The notes: generated by a model from the sequence alone, not told the origin. A stretch of 64,000 nucleotides of DNA from CAVVEC01 sp963770485 (GCA_963770485.1 CAVYPX010000018.1:23556-87555), one strand, 5' to 3'. Numbered from the stretch's first letter, positions 1 through 9,042 are shown. Made by a program: numbers and translations.

Positions 1-1457
1 ATGAAGCTCACCAAATTACGGATGCGGCCTTCAACGCCCTGCTGAAAACATTGGAGGAGCCACCGGGGCACGTAGTTTTTATGCTGGCGACTACGCAGCC
101 GGAAGACATTCCTCAGACCATCCGCTCGCGTTGCCAGCACTTCAGCTTTCGCGCGGTGCGCTTTGAGGAAATTCTCGGTCAACTGAAAGATCTGGCCGGG
201 CGGGAGAAAATCGAGGCCGACGAAGATGCGCTCGCTCTGCTGGCTGAAGCCGGCGACGGCTCGATGCGGGACGCGCTCTCCATTCTGGATCAGGCGATTG
301 CCTCTTGCGGTGGCCGGCTGACCGCCGAGGCGGTCCGCCAGCTTGTGGGCGCCGCGCCCTCGGGCGTCCTGGAAGAAGTGATGCAGGCGGTGTCCCGGAG
401 TTCGAGCGAAGAAGTTTTGCGGCTGGTGGACAAGCTGATCAGCGAGGGACACAGTCCAACTCACTTTGCGCGGCAGATGGTTCGCTTCTTGCGGAATACG
501 GTGGTGGCGAAGGTCGCCGGGGGGGAATCTTCCCTGCTGCAGATTTCGAGCGATGAGCGGCAGCGGGTGGCGCGTGTCGCCGAACTGTTCAGCGAAGAAG
601 ATTTGGCGCGGCATCTGCAAATTATGTTGCGCACTCACGGGGAACTCGGTTACCGGCAGGAGCAGCGCTTTCATCTGGAGCTGGGCCTGCTGAAGATGAC
701 ACATGCGCAGCGACTTTTGCCGATTGAACAGTTGTTGAGCGATGTAGCCGCGCCGAGTGGCGGCGGTTCGAGGCCGTCCAGCAAGCCTTCGGTGGTTCCT
801 GATACGCGGAAAAACGAATCCCCTTCGGCAAACCGCTTCGGCCACGTTTCTCCGTTCGAAGCCGATTCGGCACGCAAGGGCGGTTCCAAAACCCGGCTGT
901 CGGCTGAGGAGAGCTTGCCGCCAGGTCCCCGGGTCGCCGCTTCAGGATTGACAAGCACGCCCGTCGTGATGGGAGCGGCAGCCCCGGCGGCTGTGGCTGA
1001 GCCAGCGCCGGAAATTTCCGCAGAGCCGACGGAGAGCGTCCAACAAATACGGTCGGCGCGGCCCGGCGACTCGCCTGACGACGCTTTGCGTAACGCAGTG
1101 CTGGATGCCTTGACCGGTGGGGGGCATCGGATGCTGGTGTCCATGCTCGAAACCGGCGAGTGGCAGATTGAAGGCAACGAACTGGTGATCAAGGTGGCGT
1201 CGTCCGCCACGGTCATTGATATGTCTCTCGGGGCAGACGCAAAGCGGCTGGCCATCGCGACGGCCAGCGGAGTGGCGGGCCGGCCGCTCAAGTTGAAAGT
1301 CATCCCCGGTGGGGCGGCGCAGAGTGGAACCAACAACCGTCCGTCCTCGAATGGCGGTGGGCGCAGCCGCGCGGAGCAAGACCCGGTGGTCCGGCGCATG
1401 AAAGAGAAGTTTGGAGCGGAGATCAGGACGATTATTGATTACAAAGAAAAACGGTGA
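1..1457 (+). CDS. dnaX: DNA polymerase III subunit gamma/tau (5' truncated)
   Basis: This is the clamp-loader ATPase subunit that loads the beta clamp and tethers the replicative polymerase. The reading frame is open from base 3, so the start and P-loop lie upstream of the window. The first visible residues, FNALLKTLEEPP then FMLATT, followed by the IRSRCQHF sensor-type motif, are typical of DnaX domains I-II. Domain III helices follow to about residue 230 of the visible part. After that comes a low-complexity Ser/Pro/Ala linker and a C-terminal tau-like region ending in IIDYKEKR. It heads the common dnaX-ybaB-recR gene order. The identification is firm; only the missing 5' part is unknown. 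Confidence 0.97.
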   Translation, partial: EAHQITDAAFNALLKTLEEPPGHVVFMLATTQPEDIPQTIRSRCQHFSFRAVRFEEILGQLKDLAGREKIEADEDALALLAEAGDGSMRDALSILDQAIASCGGRLTAEAVRQLVGAAPSGVLEEVMQAVSRSSSEEVLRLVDKLISEGHSPTHFARQMVRFLRNTVVAKVAGGESSLLQISSDERQRVARVAELFSEEDLARHLQIMLRTHGELGYRQEQRFHLELGLLKMTHAQRLLPIEQLLSDVAAPSGGGSRPSSKPSVVPDTRKNESPSANRFGHVSPFEADSARKGGSKTRLSAEESLPPGPRVAASGLTSTPVVMGAAAPAAVAEPAPEISAEPTESVQQIRSARPGDSPDDALRNAVLDALTGGGHRMLVSMLETGEWQIEGNELVIKVASSATVIDMSLGADAKRLAIATASGVAGRPLKLKVIPGGAAQSGTNNRPSSNGGGRSRAEQDPVVRRMKEKFGAEIRTIIDYKEKR

Positions 1458-1476
1458 CGCCGTCACCAGTCGGTGG

Positions 1477-1549
1477 TAGAACAGCAGGTCCCTCGACTTG
1501 TTTGCGGGGCGCAAGCACCCTGCAAACGACGCTCGGGATGACAAGTTTT
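1477..1549. repeat. half copy of the TGTCATCC-type dispersed repeat
   Basis: The spacer between dnaX and ybaB holds a fragment with the phrases CAGGTCCCTCGACTTG and GCTCGGGATGACA, the signature of one arm of the repeat seen complete at 1901-2116. An internal GC-rich inverted repeat (TTTGCGGGG...) makes a hairpin likely in the dnaX-ybaB transcript. Confidence 0.55.
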
Positions 1550-1586
1550 CTCTTGGGGAATGTTCGGCGGTCAGAGAGGGTTAGCG

Positions 1587-1892
1587 ATGGGCGGATTCAA
1601 CCTGCAGGAAATGATGTCGCAGGCCAAGCGGCAATACGAAGTTCTCCAGAAGAAGCTGGAGGAGACCATCGTCGAAGGGTCTTCCGGCGGCGGCAGTGTC
1701 GTCGTCAAGATGGACGGCCGCAAGCAAGTGTTGAGCATCAAGATCGATCCTGAAGCGGTGAAGAGTGGCGACGTCGAGATGTTGCAGGATCTTGTGACGG
1801 CCGCAATGAACGGAGCGAGTCGAAAAGTGGATGAAGCCATGCAGTCCACCATGGGCGGGATGCTGGGTGGGCTGGGAATACCGGGATTGTGA
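1587..1892 (+). CDS. ybaB: YbaB/EbfC family nucleoid-associated protein
   Basis: This small dimeric DNA-binding protein is encoded between dnaX and recR in many bacteria. The 101-residue length is usual for the family. The N-terminal amphipathic helix (FNLQEMMSQAKRQYEVLQ), the SGGGSVVVKMDGR strand region and the KIDPE motif are all characteristic, and the C-terminus is Met/Gly-rich. The ATG at 1587 is preferred because GAGAGGG lies six bases upstream; an in-frame ATG at 1560 has no such site. Its neighbours suggest co-transcription with dnaX and recR. Confidence 0.93.
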   Translation: MGGFNLQEMMSQAKRQYEVLQKKLEETIVEGSSGGGSVVVKMDGRKQVLSIKIDPEAVKSGDVEMLQDLVTAAMNGASRKVDEAMQSTMGGMLGGLGIPGL

Positions 1893-1900
1893 GAATTAAG

Positions 1901-2116
1901 TGTCATCCTGAGCGAAAAGACTGCTTCGCGACGGCGAAGCAGTCATGCAGTCGAAGGATCCCTATCTGCTTGCGCTTAGATGACCGCCTAAAGGCGTTCT
2001 TGCAAGAGGAGGTAAGGGAAGAACTCCCTGAATCGTCGCCGCAGGAGTTGGGGCATGCGGGGTCCTTCGACTGCATTATCGTCCGCGTCGCGGACGACAA
2101 TTTCGCTCAGGATGAC
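1901..2116. repeat. 216-bp dispersed element, copy A (inverted TGTCATCC ends)
   Basis: The element begins TGTCATCCTGAGCG and ends CGCTCAGGATGAC, so its ends are inverted. Each end also carries a local hairpin (CTGCTTCGCGACGGCGAAGCAG near 1921-1942; GTCCGCGTCGCGGAC near 2081-2095). Matching elements lie at 13797-14014 and, in the opposite orientation, at 48936-49148. The core shares short phrases with those copies, such as AAGGCGTT and TCCCTGA. It fills the ybaB-recR spacer and codes for nothing recognisable. Confidence 0.7.
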
Positions 2117-2150
2117 GACTATAGCAAGTTACCCGATTACCAAATTACCC

Positions 2151-2750
2151 ATGTCTAAATTTGCGGAGCCGATGGCACGGCTGATCGAGGAGCTGAAAAA
2201 ACTGCCGGGGATTGGCAGCAAGACCGCGCAGCGGCTCGCGTTCCACATCCTGCGCTCCAGCGACGATGATGCCGAGGCGCTGGCTGCGGCCGTGCGCGAC
2301 GTGAAGGCCAGCCTGCGGCTCTGCTCCATCTGCAACAACATTACAGACGTGGATCCATGCCTTTACTGCAGCAGCGTGACCCGCAACCAGCGCCTGGTTT
2401 GCGTGGTCGAAGAACCCACCAACATCGCAGCCATCGAGAAGACCAAGCACTTCAACGGCGTGTACCACGTGCTGCATGGCTCGATTTCGCCGCTGCACGG
2501 TATCGGCCCGGAACAATTGCGGATTTCCAACCTGATGCGGCGGGTAGATGACGGGCAGGTGGACGAAGTCATCCTAGCCACCAATCCCACGGTCGAGGGG
2601 GAAGCGACTGCTACCTATCTTTACGGGCAATTGCGACGCGCCGGACTCCGGGTGACGCGCATTGCGATGGGCATTCCCGTGGGCAGCGACATCGAATATG
2701 CCGACGAGATCACGATGCTGAAGTCGATCGAGGGGCGGCGGGAATTGTAG
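2151..2750 (+). CDS. recR: recombination mediator protein RecR
   Basis: RecR acts with RecO (and RecF) to load RecA onto SSB-covered single-stranded DNA at gaps. The ATG at 2151 gives 199 residues, the normal family length. Upstream in-frame starts would translate the dispersed repeat, so I discard them. Residues 17-34 form the helix-hairpin-helix (KLPGIGSKTAQRLAFHIL). Four cysteines at about 58, 61, 70 and 73 form the zinc finger. The Toprim domain follows with VVEEP and the ATNPTVEGEATA motif. It is the last gene of the dnaX-ybaB-recR set. Confidence 0.97.
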   Translation: MSKFAEPMARLIEELKKLPGIGSKTAQRLAFHILRSSDDDAEALAAAVRDVKASLRLCSICNNITDVDPCLYCSSVTRNQRLVCVVEEPTNIAAIEKTKHFNGVYHVLHGSISPLHGIGPEQLRISNLMRRVDDGQVDEVILATNPTVEGEATATYLYGQLRRAGLRVTRIAMGIPVGSDIEYADEITMLKSIEGRREL

Positions 2751-2937
2751 TCCGGTGTTCTTGTCGAGATTTCGCAGGCCTCCGGGGTGTGCAAATTGTG
2801 CAAGAAGTTTGCCTTGTGAAGACCCGTTCGCCGCGGCTCGATGTTCCAATAACAGGCCAACAACATTGTGTGTTATCAATACCTTACACCATATTCCACC
2901 GCCGAACGGATTACCCCGCGGTTTGGAACAATGCTTG

Positions 2938-3126
2938 CACTCTCAGGCATCCGTTCTGTCGGCCTCTTGATTTTTCAAGGCTGACCCGAGCGGTGCATTT
3001 CGGGAAACCGGTCTGGCTAACAATTGGGCTAGACGCACCTTCGGCGCCAGTTCGCGCCGCGCTGGGATGTAACCGCATCACAACTCGACGCTCCAAGGGA
3101 CCGGGCTAACCAGCCCGGTTTTCTTT
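2938..3126 (+). ncRNA. candidate structured small RNA, family uncertain
   Basis: No credible gene lies in 2751-3340, but this part is dense in paired segments. One hairpin is TCGGC-CT-CTTGA / TCAAG-GCTGA (about 2957-2983). A second is CCCGAG / TTCGGG. A third is GTCTGGC / GCTAGAC, which can be extended by GGTGC / GCACC. A short GGCGC / GCGCC stem follows, and the region ends in an intrinsic terminator at 3101-3127. A 6S-like RNA is one possibility; I see no SRP, tmRNA or RNase P core motifs. Both ends are estimates. Confidence 0.35.
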
Positions 3127-3127
3127 T
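3101..3127 (+). terminator. intrinsic terminator
   Basis: The stem CCGGGCT / AGCCCGG with a four-base loop is followed by TTTTCTTTTTT. It is 350 bp past the recR stop, which fits better with termination of a separate small transcript than of the recR operon alone. Confidence 0.75.
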
Positions 3128-3242
3128 TTCCCGGAGTGCCGGCTTCGCAGGGTAGAAGTGCGGTTTCAATGAGTTCAATCGCCTGGTTTCGTAAATTGAG
3201 TCTCCACCAACCGTCTCACAGAAAACCCTTGTCCACCGGGCT

Positions 3243-3248
3243 TATAAT
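3243..3248 (+). promoter_or_regulatory. possible -10 box for the GloVer gene pair
   Basis: A perfect TATAAT lies about 95 bp before the start of the first GloVer gene. I see no good -35 at 17 bp, so this is a weak promoter call. Confidence 0.35.
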
Positions 3249-3340
3249 ACGTGCGGCACGGCGGGGGGAGTTATGAAATCGTCACCAGGCCCGCCCATTG
3301 TCGCAGAGAGAAAATGTGCCGTTCCAGCAGGGAGGTATTT

Positions 3341-4528
3341 ATGGTGAATCTGAATGGCCATCGCGGCCGGGTGGTGTGGTTCCTCGTGTGGGCAACTAGC
3401 GCGGTGCTGGCAGCGACAGAAATTGGCAGCCAGTTGGCCTCAGCGCAAAGTTTTAGTACCCTCTACTCATTTCCTGGTGGTGCACACGGCGCTTACCCTT
3501 ATGCTGGCCTGATCAGCGATGGAAAGGGCACCCTCTACGGCACTACCAATGGCGGTGGCAGCTCACATCACGGCACGGTGTTCAGTCTTTCCGGAACTGG
3601 CAAAGAACGCGTTCTGTACAGTTTTGCCAAGCCGAGGGGCGGAGAGTACCCCTACGCGGTTCTTTTGGATTCCTCGGGCGATTTGTATGGCACCACACCG
3701 TTTGGCGGAATTTCAGGCAAGGGCGTGGTGTTCCGTGTGGATAAACAAGGCAGAGAGACGGTCCTGTACAGATTCGCCGGGAAAAACGACGGGAAGAACC
3801 CTTACAGCGGGATGGTGCGAGATTCGTCGGACGACTGGTACGGAACTACCTTATTTGGGGGTACAGTCGGCGGCGGGACGGTGTTCAAGATAGACAAAAG
3901 AGGTCAGGAGACGATTCTGCACAGCTTTGTTGGTTACAACGGGGATGGGGCAGAGCCGTACGCAGGCTTGATCCAGGATGCGCAAGGAAATATGTATGGC
4001 ACCACCGCGTCAGGAGGCGGCGGCACATGCGTGGTCGAGTGTGGCACGGTGTTCAAGGTGGACACGAGCGGAACCGTAACCACTTTGTACAGCTTCAAAG
4101 GAGGAATGCTTTCTGACGGCCAGTATCCCTATGCCGGGGTGGTGCTGGATAGCTCCGGCGTGCTGTACGGCACTACTAATGAGGGCGGCAGCGCAGGCTA
4201 CGGAACCGTATTCAAAGTTGATGCGCAAGGTAACGAGACGGTGCTGTCCAGCTTTGCCGGCGGAACCGACGGGGCCTATCCGTACGCCGGAGTAGTCCTG
4301 GACGGCGCCGGCAAGATTTATGGCACAACCGTCTATGGCGGCGCTTCCGGCTATGGGACGGTGTTTCGGGTCGATACCAGCGGCAAGGAGACGGTGCTAC
4401 ACAGCTTTGCGTACTCCGATGGCGCTTATCCTTACGGAACTCTCATCCGGGACGCGTCCGGCGCACTCTATGGGACTACCGAGCGGGGAGGCCGCTTCGG
4501 GTATGGGACAGTATTCAGGCTGAAGTAG
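3341..4528 (+). CDS. exported GloVer-repeat protein 1 (predicted seven-bladed propeller)
   Basis: The 395-residue protein has an N-terminal signal peptide ending near SAQS. It contains seven copies of a roughly 51-residue unit whose hallmark is LYGTT-x2-GG, with GTVF+hD..G.ETVLYSF between hallmarks (TIGR03803, 'choice-of-anchor tandem repeat GloVer-containing protein'). The chain starts in mid-unit (TLYSF) and ends with the first strand of a unit (GTVFRLK), which suggests ring closure of a beta-propeller. ATG 3341 is chosen because GGAGG lies five bases upstream; the longer ORF lacks such a site. The ligand and role are unknown. It is followed after 39 bp by a paralogue. Confidence 0.85.
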   Translation: MVNLNGHRGRVVWFLVWATSAVLAATEIGSQLASAQSFSTLYSFPGGAHGAYPYAGLISDGKGTLYGTTNGGGSSHHGTVFSLSGTGKERVLYSFAKPRGGEYPYAVLLDSSGDLYGTTPFGGISGKGVVFRVDKQGRETVLYRFAGKNDGKNPYSGMVRDSSDDWYGTTLFGGTVGGGTVFKIDKRGQETILHSFVGYNGDGAEPYAGLIQDAQGNMYGTTASGGGGTCVVECGTVFKVDTSGTVTTLYSFKGGMLSDGQYPYAGVVLDSSGVLYGTTNEGGSAGYGTVFKVDAQGNETVLSSFAGGTDGAYPYAGVVLDGAGKIYGTTVYGGASGYGTVFRVDTSGKETVLHSFAYSDGAYPYGTLIRDASGALYGTTERGGRFGYGTVFRLK

Positions 4529-4567
4529 TGTAGGCGAGAAACCAGGCGGCTGAGGAGAGGAGGCAAA

Positions 4568-5842
4568 GTGAAACGAGTTTCGATGGAGACTAAGAGAAAA
4601 AGAGCCTGGGGTTGGGCGACATCCTTGCTGGCGAGCGGCGCCTTGCTGTTCGCAGCGATCACGCCGCGAAGCGCCCAAGCGCAGACTTTCAAGGTACTGT
4701 ATTCATTTCAGGGAATCCCCGATGGCGCAGGGCCCAGCGGGCTAATCCTGTACGCATCCGGCAAACTCTACGGCACCACCCAGGCTGGTGGTAAGACGAC
4801 ACCATGGCATTGCTCTTACTATGGTTGTGGAACAGTCTTTGCAGTTGACACAGCGGGCAAGGAAACTGTGCTGTATCGATTTAATGGGGCAAGGAAGGAC
4901 GGAGACGGCCCCAACGCGGGTTTAGCTCGGGACGCAGCAGGTACGCTGTATGGCACCACCGTCGCCGGTGGTGCCTATGAGGGCGGCGCCATTTTCAAGC
5001 TCGATACCAGCGGAAAGGAAGTTCTACTGCACAGCTTTGGGGATGGCAACGACGGCAGTCTCATTTGGTCTCCCGTCGTTCGAGACAAGGCAGGTTCTCT
5101 TTATGGCACGACCTCTGCGGGGGGCCGCCCGCCATACAGTTTTGGAATCGTCTTCGAGCTGGATTCCTCCGGTTACGAGAATCTGCTGTACACCTTCACC
5201 GGCGGGGCTGACGGGGGACGTCCCGTGGCCCGATTGATCCGAGATAGCCAGAACAGCCTTTATGGTGTTACCTCCGCCGGGGGTAACACTCAAGCCTGTT
5301 CCCTTGGTTGCGGCGTTGTGTTCAAGCTGGACACGACAGGAAAAGAGACTGTGCTGTACACATTCAACAACGGGTCGGACGGCGCAGAGCCTAACAGCAT
5401 AGTGCGAGACGCCACCGGCAACATTTATGGCACCACCGCGTATGGCGGCACTTGCGGCGGCGGGGTAGCTTTCAAGCTGGACACGAAGGGCAGATTCAAA
5501 GTGCTCCACTGTTTCGCGGGGGATCCCAAGGACGGATCTGGTCCGGGCGGGCTGATGCGGGATGCTCGGGGCCAGCTCTATGGAACCGCCACAACTGGGG
5601 GCGGAGGCGACTGTTACGACTATTACGGCGACAAAATTGGCTGTGGCGTTGTCTTTAAGCTTGATAAGAGCGGCAAGGAGCGCGTGCTGCACAGGTTTAA
5701 GGCCGGCAAGGACGGGACGTTTCCATACGGGTTGGCGGTCGATGAGCGCGGCAACTTTTACGGGACCACAGGTTCCGGTGGCGACACAAGCTGCAACGCG
5801 CCTTACGGCTGCGGAACCGTCTACAAGCTCTCAGTTCGATAG
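4568..5842 (+). CDS. exported GloVer-repeat protein 2
   Basis: This paralogue of the preceding gene has 424 residues, a GTG start and a strong GGAGAGGAGG site just upstream. An N-terminal signal peptide ends near AQAQ. Seven YGTT-type hallmarks are visible, one as YGVT and one as YGTATTGG. Several blades carry paired cysteines (for example SYYGCGTVF and SLGCGVVF) that could form extracytoplasmic disulphides. The chain again starts at VLYSF and ends with GTVYKL, as in the other copies. The two genes probably form one transcription unit. The function is not known. Confidence 0.85.
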   Translation: MKRVSMETKRKRAWGWATSLLASGALLFAAITPRSAQAQTFKVLYSFQGIPDGAGPSGLILYASGKLYGTTQAGGKTTPWHCSYYGCGTVFAVDTAGKETVLYRFNGARKDGDGPNAGLARDAAGTLYGTTVAGGAYEGGAIFKLDTSGKEVLLHSFGDGNDGSLIWSPVVRDKAGSLYGTTSAGGRPPYSFGIVFELDSSGYENLLYTFTGGADGGRPVARLIRDSQNSLYGVTSAGGNTQACSLGCGVVFKLDTTGKETVLYTFNNGSDGAEPNSIVRDATGNIYGTTAYGGTCGGGVAFKLDTKGRFKVLHCFAGDPKDGSGPGGLMRDARGQLYGTATTGGGGDCYDYYGDKIGCGVVFKLDKSGKERVLHRFKAGKDGTFPYGLAVDERGNFYGTTGSGGDTSCNAPYGCGTVYKLSVR

Positions 5843-5972
5843 GACCGCACGCCCGGGCCAGTCTCGCCTGCGCTGCCGAGCCGTTTCACCAGCAATCCGG
5901 TCCGACGACCATCTACCACATGATTGGCGACTAGCCCGCGTCCCGAAAAGTCACCAAGTGGAACGATAGGCT

Positions 5973-6653
5973 TCACTTCTTCGGCTTCAAGTGACAGGCA
6001 TTTTCGAACTGAGTGAGATTCAGGCCCGCCGGAGAGAACGTCGCGATGTTGTCTGGAGAATCCGGGCCTGGCAACTGGATCTTGAACGCGGTTGCGCCAG
6101 TCAGCCTGCGCACCGAATCCTTATCCATGTCCAGGAAACGGCCATTCCAATTCCAGCCGTGGTGATCAAGGTTGCTGTCGGCGCGAACTCGCACCTCCAC
6201 CTGGGGGCGTCCCCAGAAGCTGGGATGGTCAGGGCGGACTCTGACGCCGGGAACAAAGTGGCCGAACACGTAGTTGCCGCTTTCACAGAAAATGTTGATC
6301 TTGGGATTCCGTTCGCTGTCCCGCAGAGGATTGTCGCCCTCCAGTTGGAAGCGAGCCCTTTTGACGTCGGTCATGGGGTCCTTGGAATCGAATTCAAGCC
6401 ATTTCCCCCCCGCGCTAATGGGCGCGACTTTCTGTTCCGGAGGAGGCGCCTGGTTTCGCCCTGGCCGCCCCTGATTCCGCGACGGTGGTGGTGGCGGCTC
6501 CTGATCTTGAGACGGCGGATAGCCCTGATCCTGAGACTGCGGAGCGGCCTGATTCTGGGATGGCGGCGGGGGTGGCGTCTGGTCTTGCGCTAGCACGGGC
6601 GTCACCAAGCCGAGAAACAGACCAGCGGTGAGCAGTGTGTTCGCAGCGTTCAT
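5973..6653 (-). CDS. exported Pro/Gln-rich protein of unknown function
   Basis: I do not recognise this protein. The ATG at 6653 has AGAAGG eight bases upstream and gives 226 residues. A signal peptide ends near VLAQDQ. It is followed by a 60-residue low-complexity stretch of P, Q, S, D and N (PPPPPSQNQ-like repeats). A globular domain of about 140 residues follows, with WLEFDSKDPMTD, a single Cys in INIFCESGNYVFGHF, and the C-terminal FSPAGLNLTQFENACH. The two cysteines could pair outside the cytoplasm. The Pro-rich segment may act as a periplasmic or wall-spanning spacer. Confidence 0.6.
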   Translation of the reverse strand: MNAANTLLTAGLFLGLVTPVLAQDQTPPPPPSQNQAAPQSQDQGYPPSQDQEPPPPPSRNQGRPGRNQAPPPEQKVAPISAGGKWLEFDSKDPMTDVKRARFQLEGDNPLRDSERNPKINIFCESGNYVFGHFVPGVRVRPDHPSFWGRPQVEVRVRADSNLDHHGWNWNGRFLDMDKDSVRRLTGATAFKIQLPGPDSPDNIATFSPAGLNLTQFENACHLKPKK

Positions 6654-6834
6654 GAGCGTTACCTTCTTAAAAATGCCAGTGACTGATTGGCGTTGTCTTA
6701 CCACGGTTCAATCTCCTCCAATTCCTTGTTTGCTTTGCGGCCTTTGCAGTCCCAAAACTTCTTACCGCAAAGTACGCGTAGGGCGCCAGGTGTTTCGCGC
6801 CGTCGTGCTTTCATATCCCTCATCTCTTTACTCT

Positions 6835-7407
6835 CTACTCGTGCACTGACTTCGAGTCGGCGCTGGGTTGTGTCTCCACAAAATAGTTCGACTCGCGTTC
6901 CGTCGGCAGAATGCCTTCTGGCAGCGCCCCGCGGTTGTATTCGGCCATACGGTTCTTCCATTTGAGGAAGTCGGTGATCGTCTGCGGCTCGATGCGAACT
7001 TCCACACGCCGAAGGCTGGCCAGCAATAAGTTCATCTCATACTGAAACCCCACTGCGGTGCGAAAGTTCTTCGCGGAGGCCCGGAGCCTTTCGACTTTCC
7101 GGTTGCGGTATTCGAGCAGCCCCCATCCCGGGGGTAGTTCTGCCGGGCAAAGCAGGCTAGGCGGAGTGAGATAAAAGCGTTCGCATCCCAGGCCAATTTC
7201 GGGCTTCTGGCGAAAGGACTTATCGCGGTCGGCGAGGAAATCCGCTCGCGAGATTTTGCACTCGACCAGAACCGAATGGCAGGCACGCTTCCAGCCGATG
7301 GCGTCGGGCATCTCGCCGCTCAGGCAAGCCTGCTCGGAAAGAATCACTCCACAGCGATAGGCGCGCAGCCATCCCACGGCTTTCTGAACCAGTTGGCCAT
7401 GAGTCAT
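6835..7407 (-). CDS. PD-(D/E)XK nuclease-like protein, MmcB-type
   Basis: The 190-residue protein contains PDAIGW followed by VLVECKISRADFLADRDKSF. This resembles the PD...(E)xK catalytic arrangement, and the SRADFLADR phrase resembles MmcB-type DNA-repair proteins. The following segment (CERFYLTPP...PPGWGLLEY) also fits that fold. The C-terminal 60 residues look like an added helical part. No nuclease partner gene is adjacent. I consider the fold likely, the activity inferred and the biological role unknown. Confidence 0.55.
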   Translation of the reverse strand: MTHGQLVQKAVGWLRAYRCGVILSEQACLSGEMPDAIGWKRACHSVLVECKISRADFLADRDKSFRQKPEIGLGCERFYLTPPSLLCPAELPPGWGLLEYRNRKVERLRASAKNFRTAVGFQYEMNLLLASLRRVEVRIEPQTITDFLKWKNRMAEYNRGALPEGILPTERESNYFVETQPSADSKSVHE

Positions 7408-7450
7408 GGTCTGAAACTACGCCAAACGATGCGGTCGACGGGAGTGACAG

Positions 7451-7493
7451 ATGAGCTTCTAGCTCTCAGCCATCAGCTCTTAGCTCTAGGTGC
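7451..7493. repeat. degenerate AGCTCT/TAGCTC low-complexity spacer
   Basis: Short imperfect repeats of the type AGCTTCTAGCTCTCAGC fill the spacer. Similar tracts occur at 14450-14512, 15250-15305 and 22562-22614. Confidence 0.5.
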
Positions 7494-7533
7494 GTAGGGG
7501 CGGGTGCCCTCACCCGCCCACCGGAACTCCGCC

Positions 7534-9030
7534 CTAACCCGCGGTTCTCGGTTGCCGGTTCCCAGTTCTCAGCTTTGCAATTCTTAACGGTTTCACCATA
7601 ACCGGCCTGCGGTAGACGGCTTCCAGCAAATGCCGCGCGGCGGCGATTCCTTCCGCCAGACGATCGCGCGCAGAATAACCCTGGGCGACGATGGTGAGAA
7701 CGCCATTCTGCTCGCTGACTGCGAGGCGCTGAATTCGTCCGTCGCGGGCGGTATCGAAAGCATTTGCCAAACGAAGAATTCCTGCCAGTTTCAAGATGTT
7801 CTGGCGCTGGCCGGGATATAAGCCAGCCAGTGTTTCTTGTCCACCACGAGGCAGCGCGCGGCGGTGATAACGGGCGACAATGCCCGCCAGACGCAACCGC
7901 TCAGCGCTGCAACCCAAGGGAGGCTTGAGCTTCTGGATAAGGCGGCAGGTGGCCTTGTGATGTTTCTTTTCTCCCTTGGAGCGTCCTACGTCGTGCAGCA
8001 ACGCGGCTAGTTGCAGGATGGCGCGTTGCTCCCGATCTTTTTCGTGCAGCCCGCGCTCCTGCAACCCGTCGTAGAGCTGAAGCGTAAGACGCGTAACATG
8101 GAGAGAGTGGGTGAAATCGGGATCAAGAAATGAAGCCCACAGCTTGAGGCGGCTCAGCGCGGCGGCTTCGATCTGCTTCCCGGTGGGCAATTCGGCTCGC
8201 CACGCTTGCCATAGAGAAGTCCTACCCACCATCTTAGCCCGGTATTTCTCGATCCGCGAGCTTCTTTCTTTGATGATCCTGGAATGCCAGCGCGATCGCG
8301 CCTCCTCGTCAGGCAAAGCGTTGATCTGCAGAAGAGTTGCCCAGAGGACATCGAGATCGTGGACCTCGCCCAGCAGATCCTGCAATTCCTTAAGATCGTC
8401 GCTCCAGGCAGCATGCTGGACGGGCAGAAAGTTTTCCACGATGTAGCGAAATCGTTTCAGCCCAATGCGCAAGCGGTGAAACGCAGCTTGGGAACCGTTG
8501 CGCACTGCCCGCCGATGCAGTTCCTGGGCTTCGGTCCAACGCTCCAAGGCGAGATGCTTAAACAGCCCGCCCTTTGTACGCATTCTGATTGCCCGGCGAG
8601 GCAGCGCCGTGCTCCATCGTCTCCATTGCTTGTGATCGAACTCTTGCAGGGCTTTGGCGGCATCTTCCTTGAGCTGACCCTCACGACTGAGGAGAAACCG
8701 CAACAGCGTGGCGGTCACCGGATCGCCGGGATCGCCCAGGCGGCGCGCCCATTCCTCCATCACCTGCACATCACGCAGCTCTCCCAGGCGGGAGAATAGC
8801 TGTTTGCCCGCTTTTTTCATCTGCTTCCAGGAAGGATCGGGATCCATAGCCATGAGGCCGTCGGCCATAGAGCGGCATCGGCGCAAGGCGACGCGCAAAT
8901 CGTGGACAGGATCGGGAGCGAAGTCAATGCTGGCGTGGTGGCATTCTTCCAGCACTTGTTGCATCCAGAAGGCGAGACCGGCCTTGTTGCTCGAGCCGGG
9001 GACCTTTGCGCGTGCTACCGTGGCAGGCAT
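7534..9030 (-). CDS. CHAD domain-HD domain fusion protein
   Basis: Residues about 15-265 form a CHAD domain, a helical bundle rich in conserved His, Arg and Lys that binds polyphosphate (HDLRVALRRCRS near 43-54; FHRLRIGLKRFRYIVEN near 184-200). Residues about 300-470 resemble the HD phosphohydrolase domain at the C-terminus of Ppx/GppA exopolyphosphatases (H311, and HD in LLHDVGR near 345-350). The fusion suggests a link between polyphosphate and nucleotide or phosphate signalling. ATG 9030 is preferred; it lies only about a dozen bases from a TATAAT box. The last ten residues read into a local repeat. Confidence 0.8.
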   Translation of the reverse strand: MPATVARAKVPGSSNKAGLAFWMQQVLEECHHASIDFAPDPVHDLRVALRRCRSMADGLMAMDPDPSWKQMKKAGKQLFSRLGELRDVQVMEEWARRLGDPGDPVTATLLRFLLSREGQLKEDAAKALQEFDHKQWRRWSTALPRRAIRMRTKGGLFKHLALERWTEAQELHRRAVRNGSQAAFHRLRIGLKRFRYIVENFLPVQHAAWSDDLKELQDLLGEVHDLDVLWATLLQINALPDEEARSRWHSRIIKERSSRIEKYRAKMVGRTSLWQAWRAELPTGKQIEAAALSRLKLWASFLDPDFTHSLHVTRLTLQLYDGLQERGLHEKDREQRAILQLAALLHDVGRSKGEKKHHKATCRLIQKLKPPLGCSAERLRLAGIVARYHRRALPRGGQETLAGLYPGQRQNILKLAGILRLANAFDTARDGRIQRLAVSEQNGVLTIVAQGYSARDRLAEGIAAARHLLEAVYRRPVMVKPLRIAKLRTGNRQPRTAG

Positions 9031-9042
9031 GTAGACGTTGTC

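Noticed and set aside
2055..2150. longer N-terminus for recR
   Set aside because: The extra residues come from the dispersed element; the ATG at 2151 gives the normal family start.
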